A stretch of DNA of 64,000 nucleotides from Mercurialis annua (lineage: Eukaryota > Streptophyta > Magnoliopsida > Malpighiales > Euphorbiaceae), in NCBI RefSeq assembly GCF_937616625.2, contig NC_065574.1, forward strand, positions 24,988,501 through 25,052,500. The letters are read 5' to 3'. Position 1 is the first letter of the stretch. Each line of letters starts with the position of its first letter. Both the position numbers and the translations under genes were made by a program. Below the pieces are notes generated by a model. That model was not told the DNA's origin. It saw only the letters and a list, made by a program, of their open reading frames with translations, and made no database searches. Shown here in pieces: positions 45,747 to 56,639 of the stretch.

Positions 45747-46215
45747 TCAGCTTAGCTTAGCCATTTTCTCATCAAATTTTCTGTATTTCTGTTTTAAGTC
45801 CTTATATCTTAGGCATATGTTTGTGTATAAAACTTCTTGTCCTTTGTAATGGGCAGTAAGGCCTTCAAAGTTCTTAGTCAGGACATCAACACGTACTTTG
45901 TTATAGTCAATCACCTCAACTCCGTAATGGTTTTTTAGGAATTCAAAGGCAATTTGGGCAGCAAGCTCTTTACCTACTTCAATACTATCGTAATTATCAC
46001 ACACATCTCAAACAATAGGGCCAGTAGTAGAAACACCATAGGAGAACATCATTGTTGTTTGCCACACACAAGAACCACACAACTGTTACAATATCTGAGT
46101 TATGCTTCTCTAGATTATGCTTCTCTAGATTAAGCAACTCAAGTATCTGAGTTACATTATTATGAGTTGAGGCATCTAGATAAACAAAGTCATATGACTT
46201 AGATATTTTTTGCAT
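45747..46215 (-). pseudogene. Unrecognised gene fragment on the minus strand
   Basis: Two short frames overlap at 45997-46004. The upstream one includes YDFVYLDASTHNNVTQILEL. The downstream one reads MCDNYDSIEVGKELAAQIAF and continues as a charged, amphipathic helical stretch to MAKLS. Composition and codon usage look protein-like and the two could be one frame split by a small indel. I do not recognise the family. Its place in the Helitron suggests captured cargo. Confidence 0.4.
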
Positions 46216-47830
46216 CTTTAAAATGTTTGATGTGAACTATTTGAAAACAGTTAAACTACTTTTGTAAAGATGCAATTTTGTGAAAATGTTGTAACTTGTC
46301 TAACACAGAAAGTTTTATGTTCGTGTGAATAATAGACTCTAAAACATGAAGTCAAATTGTAGATTTAAGGATGCTAACCTTTTTTTTACCAACTGTTCTG
46401 TCTGAATCACACTTTTTTCCAGAAAAATAAAATGCCACAAAAAAATCAGCAACTAAGAGTTAGAAAATAGAACACGGAATAACAAAAGAAGATTTGATAT
46501 CCTACTGTTGCGTTGTACTCTTTATGCTTCTGCTCACCTGTAATCATAAAAACAAAAGGTAAGTAGTTTATAGAAAAACAGACAGAAAACCTAGAATCAT
46601 TGTGACTAACAAAAAAATAGAAGATGACATACCTTTATAGCTGGTAAGAGGAAAGCTCGAAGTGTTTTTTCCTGCAATTACATCAAAAAAGATATAAACA
46701 GCCAAACAAAAAGAATGTTTGTACAAAGTAACTTTTATCTTTCCTAAATTTGGAAACTTACCTAAAGTGATTGCACAAGTTATATGTCCCAGCAATAGCT
46801 CTTATTTATACTGTTTTTGCAGGGCTAATCAGTAAATTCACAGCCATAATAAGTGGCTGAGAAGGGATGCACATGTCCTGAAAATTGGGAGGCCAGCACC
46901 AATAAGAAGCATCCACATGTACACCTAAATATTATCCATTACGAAGACCTCAAGTCAACAACCCTGTATTGCCATGTCATCCATGTGAAGAACCATTGCC
47001 AAATCATCTAAGTGATGAGTCATAACACTAACAGCTGGCTCCTTCCCCAAATCAAGCTGCCAACCAGCCATAACATTGCCTACACAATGCAATAAATCCA
47101 ACCAGACAGGTCAGGTCAGCACCAACACTCCTAATTTTTTTTTATTTTTTTTTCTTCTTCCACATTCTTCTTATCTCTATTATGTGATACCAGTTTAAAG
47201 TTTTACCATTTTTTCTCAGGATTTAGAAATATACAACGCTAAGGTATACAAAGAACCATTGTTTAGTAGTTTAATTATACTGTCAAAAATTAACAAAAGT
47301 ATAAACTAACTTTGGTGGAAAACTGTTCTTATTCTGTAAACTACATCCATGATAAATGCCTAGAATTGCATTTGATGATTACATGATCTAATGATGATTT
47401 GTTGAAGATTATACAATTGGTTTTTAATGAAGTGGAATTCTCAGAATGACTACTAATCTTTCTAACGTGCGAAATGAAGCAGCTGAAGACAGCAGGATTG
47501 GGAGCAAGCCATGTGGATTAACATGAGGCTTAAAGTGCCGGTTATGCTTTTTTGAATATGAAATTAACTCGTGCCTGTAATATTAATTTCCTATTGCATA
47601 GCAACTTTGTACTCTCACTGCTATCTATTTTGAACTTTCTTGATTTGTATTTCAGGATGAATAGGTTGGTTTTGCAAACTTAAGTCTAGGAAAAGCCTGC
47701 CCATCCCTGTACGAAATCCAACCATCTATATATATTTAATCCTTTCTCCCTACTTTTTTTCTCATGAAATTGTCTGCATGTGCTTCTTCTTTCAATTGGA
47801 AACTGTTTTTACTTATATACTGGAAACTCG
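46216..47830. other. Helitron interior, no clear gene
   Basis: Mixed AT-rich DNA. 46780-47110 is less AT-rich and has promoter- or UTR-like texture, with no open frame worth naming. Elsewhere I see nothing. Confidence 0.4.
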
Positions 47831-47838
47831 TGCACTTA

Positions 47839-48092
47839 ATCAAGCAGCAGTAGAATGTATTCAAGATTTCAATTCCTATCATGCTTGCTCCAACGGCCAT
47901 GCAGAAACGGTCCTCCCTGAAGGTAGGATGCTTATTTCAAAGTAATCTTCTTTGTATGAAACTTATTCGGTGTCTTCGATTATTTCTGTCCCTCTTTATC
48001 TGCTTCTGGCTGGGAATTTCTATTTCATTGCAGGGGAGTATGATGTGGCAGTTTGTAAGATAGTAATGAAGCAAAAGTCCTTTAAGGACTGA
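47839..48092 (+). pseudogene. Two-exon gene fragment with a C-terminus, unrecognised
   Basis: Exon A (about 47839-47922) reads NQAAVECIQDFNSYHACSNG and continues HAETVLPE, ending at donor G|GTAGG. A 111-bp intron (47923-48033) ends TTCATTGCAG. Exon B keeps the frame (GEYDVAVCKIVMKQKSFKD) to TGA 48090-48092. Intact borders, kept phase and a natural stop point to a real gene end captured by the Helitron. A possible acceptor ag at 47843-47844 or further upstream bounds exon A. I cannot name the protein. Confidence 0.5.
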
Positions 48093-48416
48093 TAAAACCC
48101 AACACTGTGCTGTCCAAAGCTAACAAACAATGAAGGACTGGAAGGGAAGATGTAGATTTTAGTGGCTCTTTAGTAAATAGAAAAGAAATGCTAATGATTA
48201 TATAAAGACAAATTTGTAGAAAGTTGTAAATTTGTATTGGTTTTTTTGAAATTATACACGAAAAAAGTAGGCATTTGTATGGTGTATTCCTGGAATTTAC
48301 CAAATGTGCACCAAAACTGAAAAATATGAAGGCAAATTAGAGGGACATAAAGGGAAAGTGAAGTTACTGTACAATGTACAGTGTTTTTCACTTCTCCTTT
48401 ATATGTTTTATATATA

Positions 48417-48739
48417 TTGGGTATTTTTGTGTTTTTCTAAATTGTTTTATTCCGACGTGTTATTTGTGCTAGTCATATATGGTGTCCAGTACTCTCTAGA
48501 GTTAGGGTCTGTTTTTAATAATTATTTTATTTGTCTAGACTAGTCTACTGTTCGTGCTCTAGAGGCGAACCAGGATTAGTTGCTTGCCGGTTATCACGTG
48601 GATTAGCAAGCAGTGAGTTTGTACTTACTATTTACCGCTTTATTAAGTAAATTGTTATTTTAATATTAAATATACTGTACGTATATTTCAAACTGTTTTT
48701 ATATTATGGCTCTTAGTTGGAACATGCTACCTAATAAAC
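48417..48739 (+). repeat. Tekay-2 3' LTR, distal fragment
   Basis: Continues exactly where 25320 broke off: ttgggtatttttgtg through gagttagggtctg and gcaagcagtgagtttg to ctacctaat. It matches 17111-17435 of the 5' LTR and then stops at the Copia insertion. Its last bases are aaac where the 5' LTR has gggc, three G to A changes. The remaining LTR end (matching about 17436-18100) is not found in this window. Confidence 0.92.
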
Positions 48740-50667
48740 TGTCGGCGCAGCGGGACGCGCGGGTCCGGATCGTATATTTCAATTCAAAATCGAAATTCCA
48801 ACAATCTGAATCCTGAAGTTGATCATATCATCAACAAATGGATCGTCGTAGCATTTAGTAATTAAAGCACGCATCTAAGAATCGTAAGAAGAATACCTAT
48901 GTCGATTCTCCAACGATTCTTGTAGTCCCAAAAGTACGGCGACCTTAAGCTCGTCCACACGAGTATGCGTCCGATTGAATCCTCGTCTTGAAGTAATCCT
49001 GCAAGAGTTCCTCTTGCCGAGCAGCCCTAAGCTCAAACTCTCGCCCCGATTACGACCTTACTCGGATGTATGAAAAGCGTCGCCAAGTTTTTCCCGTGAT
49101 TGATGACTACTTGAACTCCTTCAAGTGCTTTCTCTCTCTACAACTTTGTAGTGAGATGTGTGTTGTGTGGTGTGTTGAAATGAGCAAGGACATGGTCTAT
49201 TTATAGGCTAGAGCATGTCTTAAGAATGCAACACCTTGCATGCTAGGTGTCACACACCAAGCAAAGGTGTTGCCACCACATGACACCTTTCATGTGGTGA
49301 CATCACATAGGTGACATCATATAGGTGATGCCATCATATGACATCGCATATATGACATAAGCATACCTCATTACATCATCACCATGACATCATCATTCCA
49401 TTAGCTTATGATTAATGATTTAAGTATCATTAATTACACTAATTAATTACTTAAGCCTTTTAATCATAAAACTTGGTTAAAATATAATTAGGTTCCTACT
49501 AATTTATAACTCTTATAAATTATTCATAATTTGTACTTGTTTTTCATCTTAGATGAATTTCCGAGATATGCTAGTATCCATATGAAATTGATCTTTTGTA
49601 AACTCAATCGGTTGCAAACTCTATTGTGTGTGACTAACTAGGTTCACATCTATATGGCAATGAGAGACATAAGAAACGCCTTTCTTATATTAAATAATTA
49701 AATCCCATTTAATTACTAATTCTCGTAGATCGAGAGTGACGTCTAGCAACATATCACGACCCCCAAATAGAGATGAATGTTTCGATGCATTCTTTTTGAA
49801 CCAATGTTCATAATTACCGTACACTCAAAATTCCCTTCATCTTAGATTCCAATCTCGACTAGTGTCACGGTTAAGTCAAACACTGTATGTCTTGATTATA
49901 TGACCTCATCTCTCAGTTCTAATTCTTGATAAATATGACTTCCACTAGAAACAATTTTCTATGTAAGTCATATACACCTGCGCAGGTTTTATCATCCATC
50001 AAGAATAATTTGATATAGCATAGAATCTTGTCTCCGTTCATCTAGAGTGATGAATCCTTTCTAGGTTAAACCCCTATCTCCATATACAACTAACTAGAGC
50101 CAACACATCCCGCGGCCCTAGCTCATGAAAGATCTATTGTTAAGGAGTATCAAACTCTAATCACCTATATACAAGATAGTGTCATCGCAAGTCAAAGGAC
50201 ATATGTACAATTATGAACTAGATGACATTAAATTGACTTTAATGAATTACCATGTATAAGTCATCTAGCGTCACTTGTTCGACTCACTCAACACCTTGAG
50301 TGTCCACATGTTTATTCTGATCCCCATCAAGTAGTATGAGACTCACTACTTCCTATAATTAGTAACTCTTTACTAATCAGGAGAATAAATAGAGGTGGCA
50401 ATCTTACCGGGATAATGCGATGCCCTTATTCGCAGTACCCCATCGATCGTGAACGGTTATTTAGATCACTTGTATAATAGAATCTGTCACTCATATTCTT
50501 AACACCTTAAGAATAGATTCTATCACAATGTGATAAGGACAATACGTAATACATGAACACTTAGTTGATGAGACACTTAGTTCAAATAGAACATATATAT
50601 CTTTGCCATTGGGATTAATTCTATAAATATACACGATCAAATGGCCCTAGGGTATATACTACTAACA
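48740..50667 (-). repeat. Copia LTR, copy 1 (3' LTR of the minus-strand element)
   Basis: TGTCGGCGCAG to ATACTACTAACA in plus-strand reading, 1,928 bp. Much of the first 600 bases matches copy 2 at 55057 closely, but copy 1 lacks about 70 bases present in copy 2 near 55845-55910. Confidence 0.88.
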
Positions 50668-50682
50668 ATCTTCCACTTGCAC
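50668..50682 (-). other. Copia polypurine tract
   Basis: Minus strand GTGCAAGTGGAAGAT directly before the LTR start TGTTAG; typical of plant Copia elements and fixes the orientation. Confidence 0.85.
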
Positions 50683-50699
50683 TAGTGTCATTGACAACT

Positions 50700-53600
50700 A
50701 TATCTAAGGCCCATCTTCACAAGATGTAAATATTAATGACTCTAAGTCATGTAAACCTTAATGACTCTAAGTCATGTAAACCTTAATAACTCCAAGTCAT
50801 GGTCTTTGTCAGTGAGTTAGCCGTGTTATTGGCTAATGATATCTTTTAGAGAAACAATTTTCTCTTTCCAACAATTTCTTTAGATAATATGATAATGCCT
50901 TTACTTATGTTCGGATAATTTGTGAGACCCGGTTTCTTTTGCTAGGGCAGTAGCACCATTGTGGTCGTAGAAAACAGGAACTGTCGACTTTAATGGAAGA
51001 AAACCGTACTTAGTTCAGTTACGAACTAATTTATCCAAACACCTTCTATTATGACATCTCATGTCATAATATACTCGGCTTCTATAATAGAATATGGAGT
51101 TGATTCTTGCTTAGAACACTTCTAGCTCACTACTCCTTCATTATAGATAAATATGAATCTGGAGATAGACTCTCTATTATCCATATCTGATTATTAATCA
51201 GAATCTGTAAAACGGTCTACTTAAAAATCTCGTTCTCCATTTGTTAATACCATATCTTTATTTCTATAAAAGTACTTAAAGATACCTTTAACAACCATCC
51301 AATGTTCTCAACATAGATTGGATTAAAACCGATTAGTCCCACTAACCGCATAGACAATTTCTAGCTTTGTATGTGGCAACACATACCTCAGACTACCAAT
51401 TGCCGAAGTATATGGTATCTTTGCTAGATTCTTTCTTTCTGCAGAAGTTTCGGAAGACATTCCCTTTGAAAGAAGAATTTTATGCCTAACTAGTATCAAT
51501 CCTCTCTTAGAACTTCCATATTGAACTACTTCAATATCTTTTCTAAGAATAGCCTTTAGGAGAAACCAATTATTCTCTTAGATCTATCTCTATAGAGTCT
51601 AATACTGAGAAATTAGGCTACCTCTCTGAGGTCTTTGATGGAGTACGTATTAGATAAACCAAAGTTTTAAAAAAGTTAACATTCCGATTTTATTATTTAT
51701 TAGTAATAAGTTATCTACATGCAAGATCATGAAAGTGAATCTGCTCCCACTAACCTTCTTGTAAACATTGCATTTATCATCATTTTTAATAAATTCATAA
51801 CTCCTTACGGATTTATCAAGACGACGAAACTCGAAGCTTCCTTTCCATCCACTAGGGATCATTTTAGCTTACACGCCTTGGAACCTTCTTCGGATTCAAA
51901 ATCATTGACTTGTTCCATATAGATATCCTCCTTAATTTAACCATTAAGGAATGTGGTTCTTACATTCATATGTCCAACCACAAAATCTAAATGTGTAACC
52001 TTGGTAAGAAAAATCTTGATGGACTTAAGCATGGCTACCGGCGATAAAGTGTATTCACAATACAACTTCTTGCCTCTAGCAAAACTCTTTTGCAACAAGC
52101 CTAGCTTTAAAGGTCTCCACCTTTCCATTAGTACCAATTTTACACTTGAAGATCCATTTAAACCTTATTGGTATAATACCTTTGAATGGATCTACTAGCT
52201 CCTAAAATTTGGTTTCTTTATATGGAATCCATTTCAGATTTTATTCCTTCAAACCAATTTTGAAGAATCTATATCACATATAGTTTCCTTATAAGTAGAG
52301 GGATCAACACTTGATCTTTTACTCCATGACTAAACAACTCTTGTTTATCATGCGGGAAAACCATCTCTCTCCGGTGGACGAGATACTCTACTTAATCTTC
52401 GAGTTGTTAATGTAGATTTTACTAACTCCGGCTTTTAGTGGGTTTGATCAATCTTCATCGATTCATTATTTTGTTGGAAACTAGATGACTCCTCATCTAA
52501 TTCTATTCCTTTCTTAGTGTACCTCTTGAATAAACGCTTTATTAAGAAAGACTACCACCGATTAACAACGATTGTTTGTTCGGTTCGAATATAGAAACAA
52601 TATCCTAAACTGTCTTTAGGATATCCAACATAACCTTTTCATGATTGATTTTGATTCCAAATTTATCGAATATCAGTTTCCTGATATGTTCCGAACACCC
52701 TCAAATCTTAACATCCTTAAGACTTTATTCCATGCCATATCTCATAAGGTATGTATGGAGCAGATTTAGTTGGATTTCAATTTAGAATTTTATTTGCAAT
52801 AAGAAGTGCATGACCCCATAACAAGATGGATAAGTCAGTATATAGCTCATTATTGATCGTATCATTTCCCACAATGTACGATACGTCCTTCTTGACAGAC
52901 GCACCATTCAACCATGGTGTTCCCAAGGAGTAAGTTGAAAAATAATACCACATTCCTTTTAGGAACATACCAAATTCTGTACTCAAGTATTTTTCCCTTT
53001 TCGATCACATCGTAAAGTATTAATAGCTTTTCCAATTTGGTTTTCTACTTCATTCTTGAAGTCATTTGAACATTTCAAAATCTTCATGTTTGTTCTTCAT
53101 AAGAAAACTTAACTATATCATGATAAATCATCGATTTAGAAAATGAAGTGTAAGTATCTACCTTGGTTCGTTTCTATAAATGTACCATATACATCACTAT
53201 GTATGATCTTTTAAACAGCTTTGGCTCTACCACTTTGTCCCACAAAGAATAATCAGGCCATGTTGCCTTTAAGATACGACTCACAAATCGGAAGCGATGT
53301 AAAATCCTGATTGCTCAAGATTCCCATCCTATCTAATTTGTTAAGTCTATCTTTTGCAATATCTCCTAATCATGTGCCAAAGTTGTTTAGAGATTTGATA
53401 ACTTATGGTATTAATTTTCAAAACATCTTTTGTATTAAACATCTTTATTCAAATAATAAAGACCATTTTGTACATACTTATACCCAACTACGTATTATAA
53501 CACTACAAACATTCTTTGTAAATAGAATATCAACTACCAAATTTGTCATACAAATTCGGATATGATATTTCTATATATATTGGGTAAGTACAAAAAACTT

Positions 53601-54330
53601 GTTTAAGTACAACTTATGTTTATTTAAGAAAATTGAAGTTGATCCTATAGCTCTTGTTGCAACGCTTGCGTCATTCCCGAGATTTAAGATTACTTCATAT
53701 TTTTCCTTTCTTTCTCACTTTTACTAAATCCGTAAAAGATAAACAAATGTGAGAATTAGCATCGGTATTCAATACCCAAGCTTTTAAATGAGCGATTGAC
53801 ATTAGAATATGAGATAGACACATTCTTGATGGAATTGTCGTTCCTCTCGTCATTGCCCTTTAAGTATTCACAATACTTAATGTATTTTCTATTTCAATGT
53901 CTTTCGGTTTCACAAAAGAAACACTTTCTTTTATTGACCGAACCGCCTTCCAAATATTTCAAATATTTGCGGTAATGATTTACACTGTCTTACATCTTAA
54001 CAAATGAAAACATTTTTCTTTGTTAACCGATGTGCATTTCTTTTCCGCAATAGCCTTGGAGGCATCTAAATATCTTAATCATTCAAAAATGATTTTAAAC
54101 TACTAGCCGATTACTATCGTGAATGTCACTTAAAAGGATTCTATTTAATCTTATTATCCTTTAGACAGCAAAGATCTCTAATTAGTATTCATGTTATTTT
54201 ATATATTTAACCATAATGATTTGGTCTTTATCAAAATGGCCTCCCACTATCTTTGTCGAATCCTACACTTTCAAAATAGGAAACGTAAATCTTCGTTGGA
54301 AAAGATTTCAAGCGAGTGATTGAGTTCTTA
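50700..54330 (-). pseudogene. Copia gag-pol remains, minus strand
   Basis: From right to left: gag remains (53830-54110), GAG-pre-integrase and integrase (about 52770-53400, including a piece ending LYTDLSILLWGHALLIANKI), reverse transcriptase (51937-52137 with FARGKKLYCEYTLSPVAMLK and MNVRTTFLNG; 51650-51862 with SVRSYEFIKNDDKCNVYKK), and RNase H with IEAEY near 51071-51085. The RT catalytic box YVDD is HVDN here. Frames are broken every 60-80 codons, so it has long been inactive. Confidence 0.82.
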
Positions 54331-54349
54331 TAGTCATTGATCTTTCCCT

Positions 54350-54580
54350 CAGGTATGCCTAATTGCCGTTATTGGGATCAAAATGTACTACAAGTGAACA
54401 ACACTTGTTCATCATATCTCATATGAGGTTCAATCATTTCCGGCTCCTAATGCTTTCACCCTCAGATACCCATTGTCGTTATTGGGTTTCTGCATTAGTT
54501 AAGTTTAACCCATTAAATCAACTAAGATGTATCAATTTGAATAATACACGACTCAGGTACGCCTAATTGCCGTTATTGCC
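54350..54580 (-). repeat. Three-fold repeated motif in the Copia leader
   Basis: The motif ctcaggtacgcctaattgcc plus gttattg occurs at about 54350-54378, 54461-54489 (diverged) and 54552-54580, spaced about 105 bases. It lies in the untranslated leader between gag and the missing 5' LTR. Possibly a structured RNA or packaging signal; not known. Confidence 0.65.
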
Positions 54581-54934
54581 GTGTACTATATCAATACACC
54601 CGTAACATCTCATGCTTAACAATAAACTCAACAACAGCCTCTTGATGATATCATCTCACCCCTATGTATCCATAGCCGACAAGATGATAACTCAAAGTGT
54701 GTTAGTTTATTGCTCCAATGGAGAGCCATTGATAAATCAATTTAATGATTAATCAATATAAACTTAATCTTTCAACTTTTTAGGAAGATTTCTTAGGGTT
54801 TTAAATTATTCTGGTCTCACTAAGCACACAACACATTTTAGCATGCATCCCATACATATTAAAGCTAAAATAAATCATGCAATCACACATGTATGATCAT
54901 GGACTTTCTAGGTCTCATTCTATTGGCACAAAAG

Positions 54935-55002
54935 AATGAGCAAACTATTACATATCTCGGAATGAGCAAACTATTACATATCTTAGTTCAAATAGAACAT
55001 AT
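54935..55002. repeat. Rearrangement junction with filler DNA
   Basis: A 23-base direct repeat (54935-54957 and 54961-54983, aatgagcaaactattacata plus tct) is followed by 21 bases (54982-55002) identical to Copia LTR 50576-50596. The next base begins Tekay LTR sequence. Short templated insertions and microhomology (atat) are typical of error-prone break repair. Confidence 0.7.
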
Positions 55003-55056
55003 TTCGAACTGTTTTTTTTATTATGACTCTTAGTTGGAACATGCTACCTAATGGGT
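55003..55056 (+). repeat. Tekay-2-type LTR fragment
   Basis: 54 bases matching 48685-48739 and 17380-17435: gaactgttttt...cttagttggaacatgctacc...aatgggt. It ends at the same position where Copia copy 1 is inserted. Confidence 0.85.
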
Positions 55057-56638
55057 TGTTGGCGCAGCAGGACGCGCGGGTCCGGATCGTATATTTCAAT
55101 TCAAAATCGAAATTCCAACAATCCGAATCCTGAAGTTGATCATATCAATAACAAATGGATCGTCGTATCATTTAGTAATTAAAGCACGCGTCTAAGAATC
55201 GTAAGAAGAATACCTATGTCGATTCTCCAACGATTCTTGTAGTCCCGAAAGTACGGCGACCTCAAGCTAGTCCACACAAGTATGTGTCCAATTGAATCCT
55301 CGCCTTGAAGTAATCCTGCAAGAGTTCCTCTTGCCGAGCAGCCCTAAGCTCAAACTCTCGCCGCGATTACGACCTTACTCAGATGTATGAAAAGCGTCGC
55401 CAAGTTTTTCCCGTGATTGATGACTACTTGAACTCCTTCAAGTGCTTTCTCTCTCTCTACAACTTTGTAGTGAGATGTGTGTTGTGTGGTATGTTGAAAT
55501 GAGCAAGGACATGGTCTATTTATAGGCTAGAGCATGTCTTAAGAATGCAACACCTTGCATGCTAGGTGTCACACACCAAGCAAAGGTGTTGCCACCACAT
55601 GACACCTTTCATGTGGTGACATCACATAGGTAACATCATATAGGTGATGCCATCATATGACATCGCATATATGACATAAGCTTACCTCATTACATCATCA
55701 CCATGACATCATCATTCCATTAGCTTATGATCAATGATTTAAGTATCATTAATTACACTAATTAATTACTTAAGCCTTTTAATCATAAAACTTGGTTAAA
55801 ATATAATTAGGTTCCTACTAATTTATAACTCTTATAAATTAGTCCCTAATTAACTTGGACATAGTACAATTAGGTTCTTACTAATTTATAGCTCTTACAA
55901 ATTAGTCCTAATTTGTACTTGTTTTTCATCTTAGATGAATTTCCGAGATATGCTAGTATCCATATGAAATTGATCTTTCGTAAACTCAATCGGTTGCAAA
56001 CTCTATTGTGTGTGACTAACTAGGTTCACATCTATATGGCAACGAGAGACATAAGAAACGCCTTTCTTATATTAAATAATTAAATCCCATTTAATTACTA
56101 ATTCTCGTAGATCGAGAGTGACGTCTAGCAACATATCACGACCCCCAAATAGAGATGAATGTTTCGATGCATTCTTTTTGAACCAATGTTCATAATTACC
56201 GTACACTCAAAATTCCCTTCATCTAAGATTCCAATCTCGACTAGTGTCACGGTTAAGTCAAACATTGTATGTCTTGATTATATGACCTCATCTCTCAGTT
56301 CTAATTCTTGATAAATATGACTTCCACTAGAAACAATTTTCTATGTAAGTCATATACACCTGCGCAGGTTTTATCATCCATCAAGAACAATTTGATATAG
56401 CATAGAATCTTGTCTCCGTTCATCTAGAGTGATGAATCCTTTCTAGGTTAAACCCCTATCTCCATATACAACTAACTAGAGCCAACACATCCCGCGGCCC
56501 TAGCTCATGAAAGATCTATGGTTAAGGAGTATCAAACTCTAATCACCTATATACAAGATAGTGTCACCGCAAGTCAAAGGACATATGTACAATTATGAAC
56601 TAGATGACATTAAATTGACTTTAATGAATTACCATGTA
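55057..56638 (-). repeat. Copia LTR, copy 2, truncated
   Basis: TGTTGGCGCAGC onward, a close match to copy 1 up to aattaccatgta, then a switch to unrelated Tekay-like sequence. It keeps about 70 bases lost in copy 1. It sits at the same Tekay LTR position as copy 1, so the block of Tekay flank plus LTR exists twice. Confidence 0.88.
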
Positions 56639-56639
56639 C

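Larger units (their letters stand above)
25321..48416 (-). mobile_element. Large Helitron (minus orientation), with nested insertions
   Basis: The insertion lies exactly between A and T of the Tekay-2 LTR (ccta|ttggg), the Helitron target, with no target duplication. At the left edge, read on the minus strand, the sequence ends in CTAG followed by host T, preceded by a GC-rich terminal region with a 6-bp hairpin (GCTTCG/CGAAGC), as expected for a Helitron 3' end. The right edge, read on the minus strand, begins TATATATAAAAC; the canonical TC start is not seen and may have mutated. A near-perfect 17-base palindrome lies at 48366-48382. No Rep/helicase gene is visible, so it is non-autonomous. 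Without the Tat insertion it is about 11.3 kb. It carries gene-like fragments with splice sites, typical of Helitron capture. Confidence 0.75.
48740..54960 (-). mobile_element. Copia element (minus orientation), decayed
   Basis: Read on the minus strand the LTR begins TGTTAGTAGTATATACC and ends GCGCCGACA. Next to it lies a polypurine tract GTGCAAGTGGAAGAT, the usual Copia form. The internal region has fragments of RNase H, reverse transcriptase, integrase and gag in the order expected for a minus-strand Copia element, all broken. LTRs of 1.9 kb suit the Tork/Angela-like long-LTR groups, but the lineage is uncertain. The expected second LTR directly after the internal region is absent; instead there is a rearranged junction (54935-55056). 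Confidence 0.85.
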
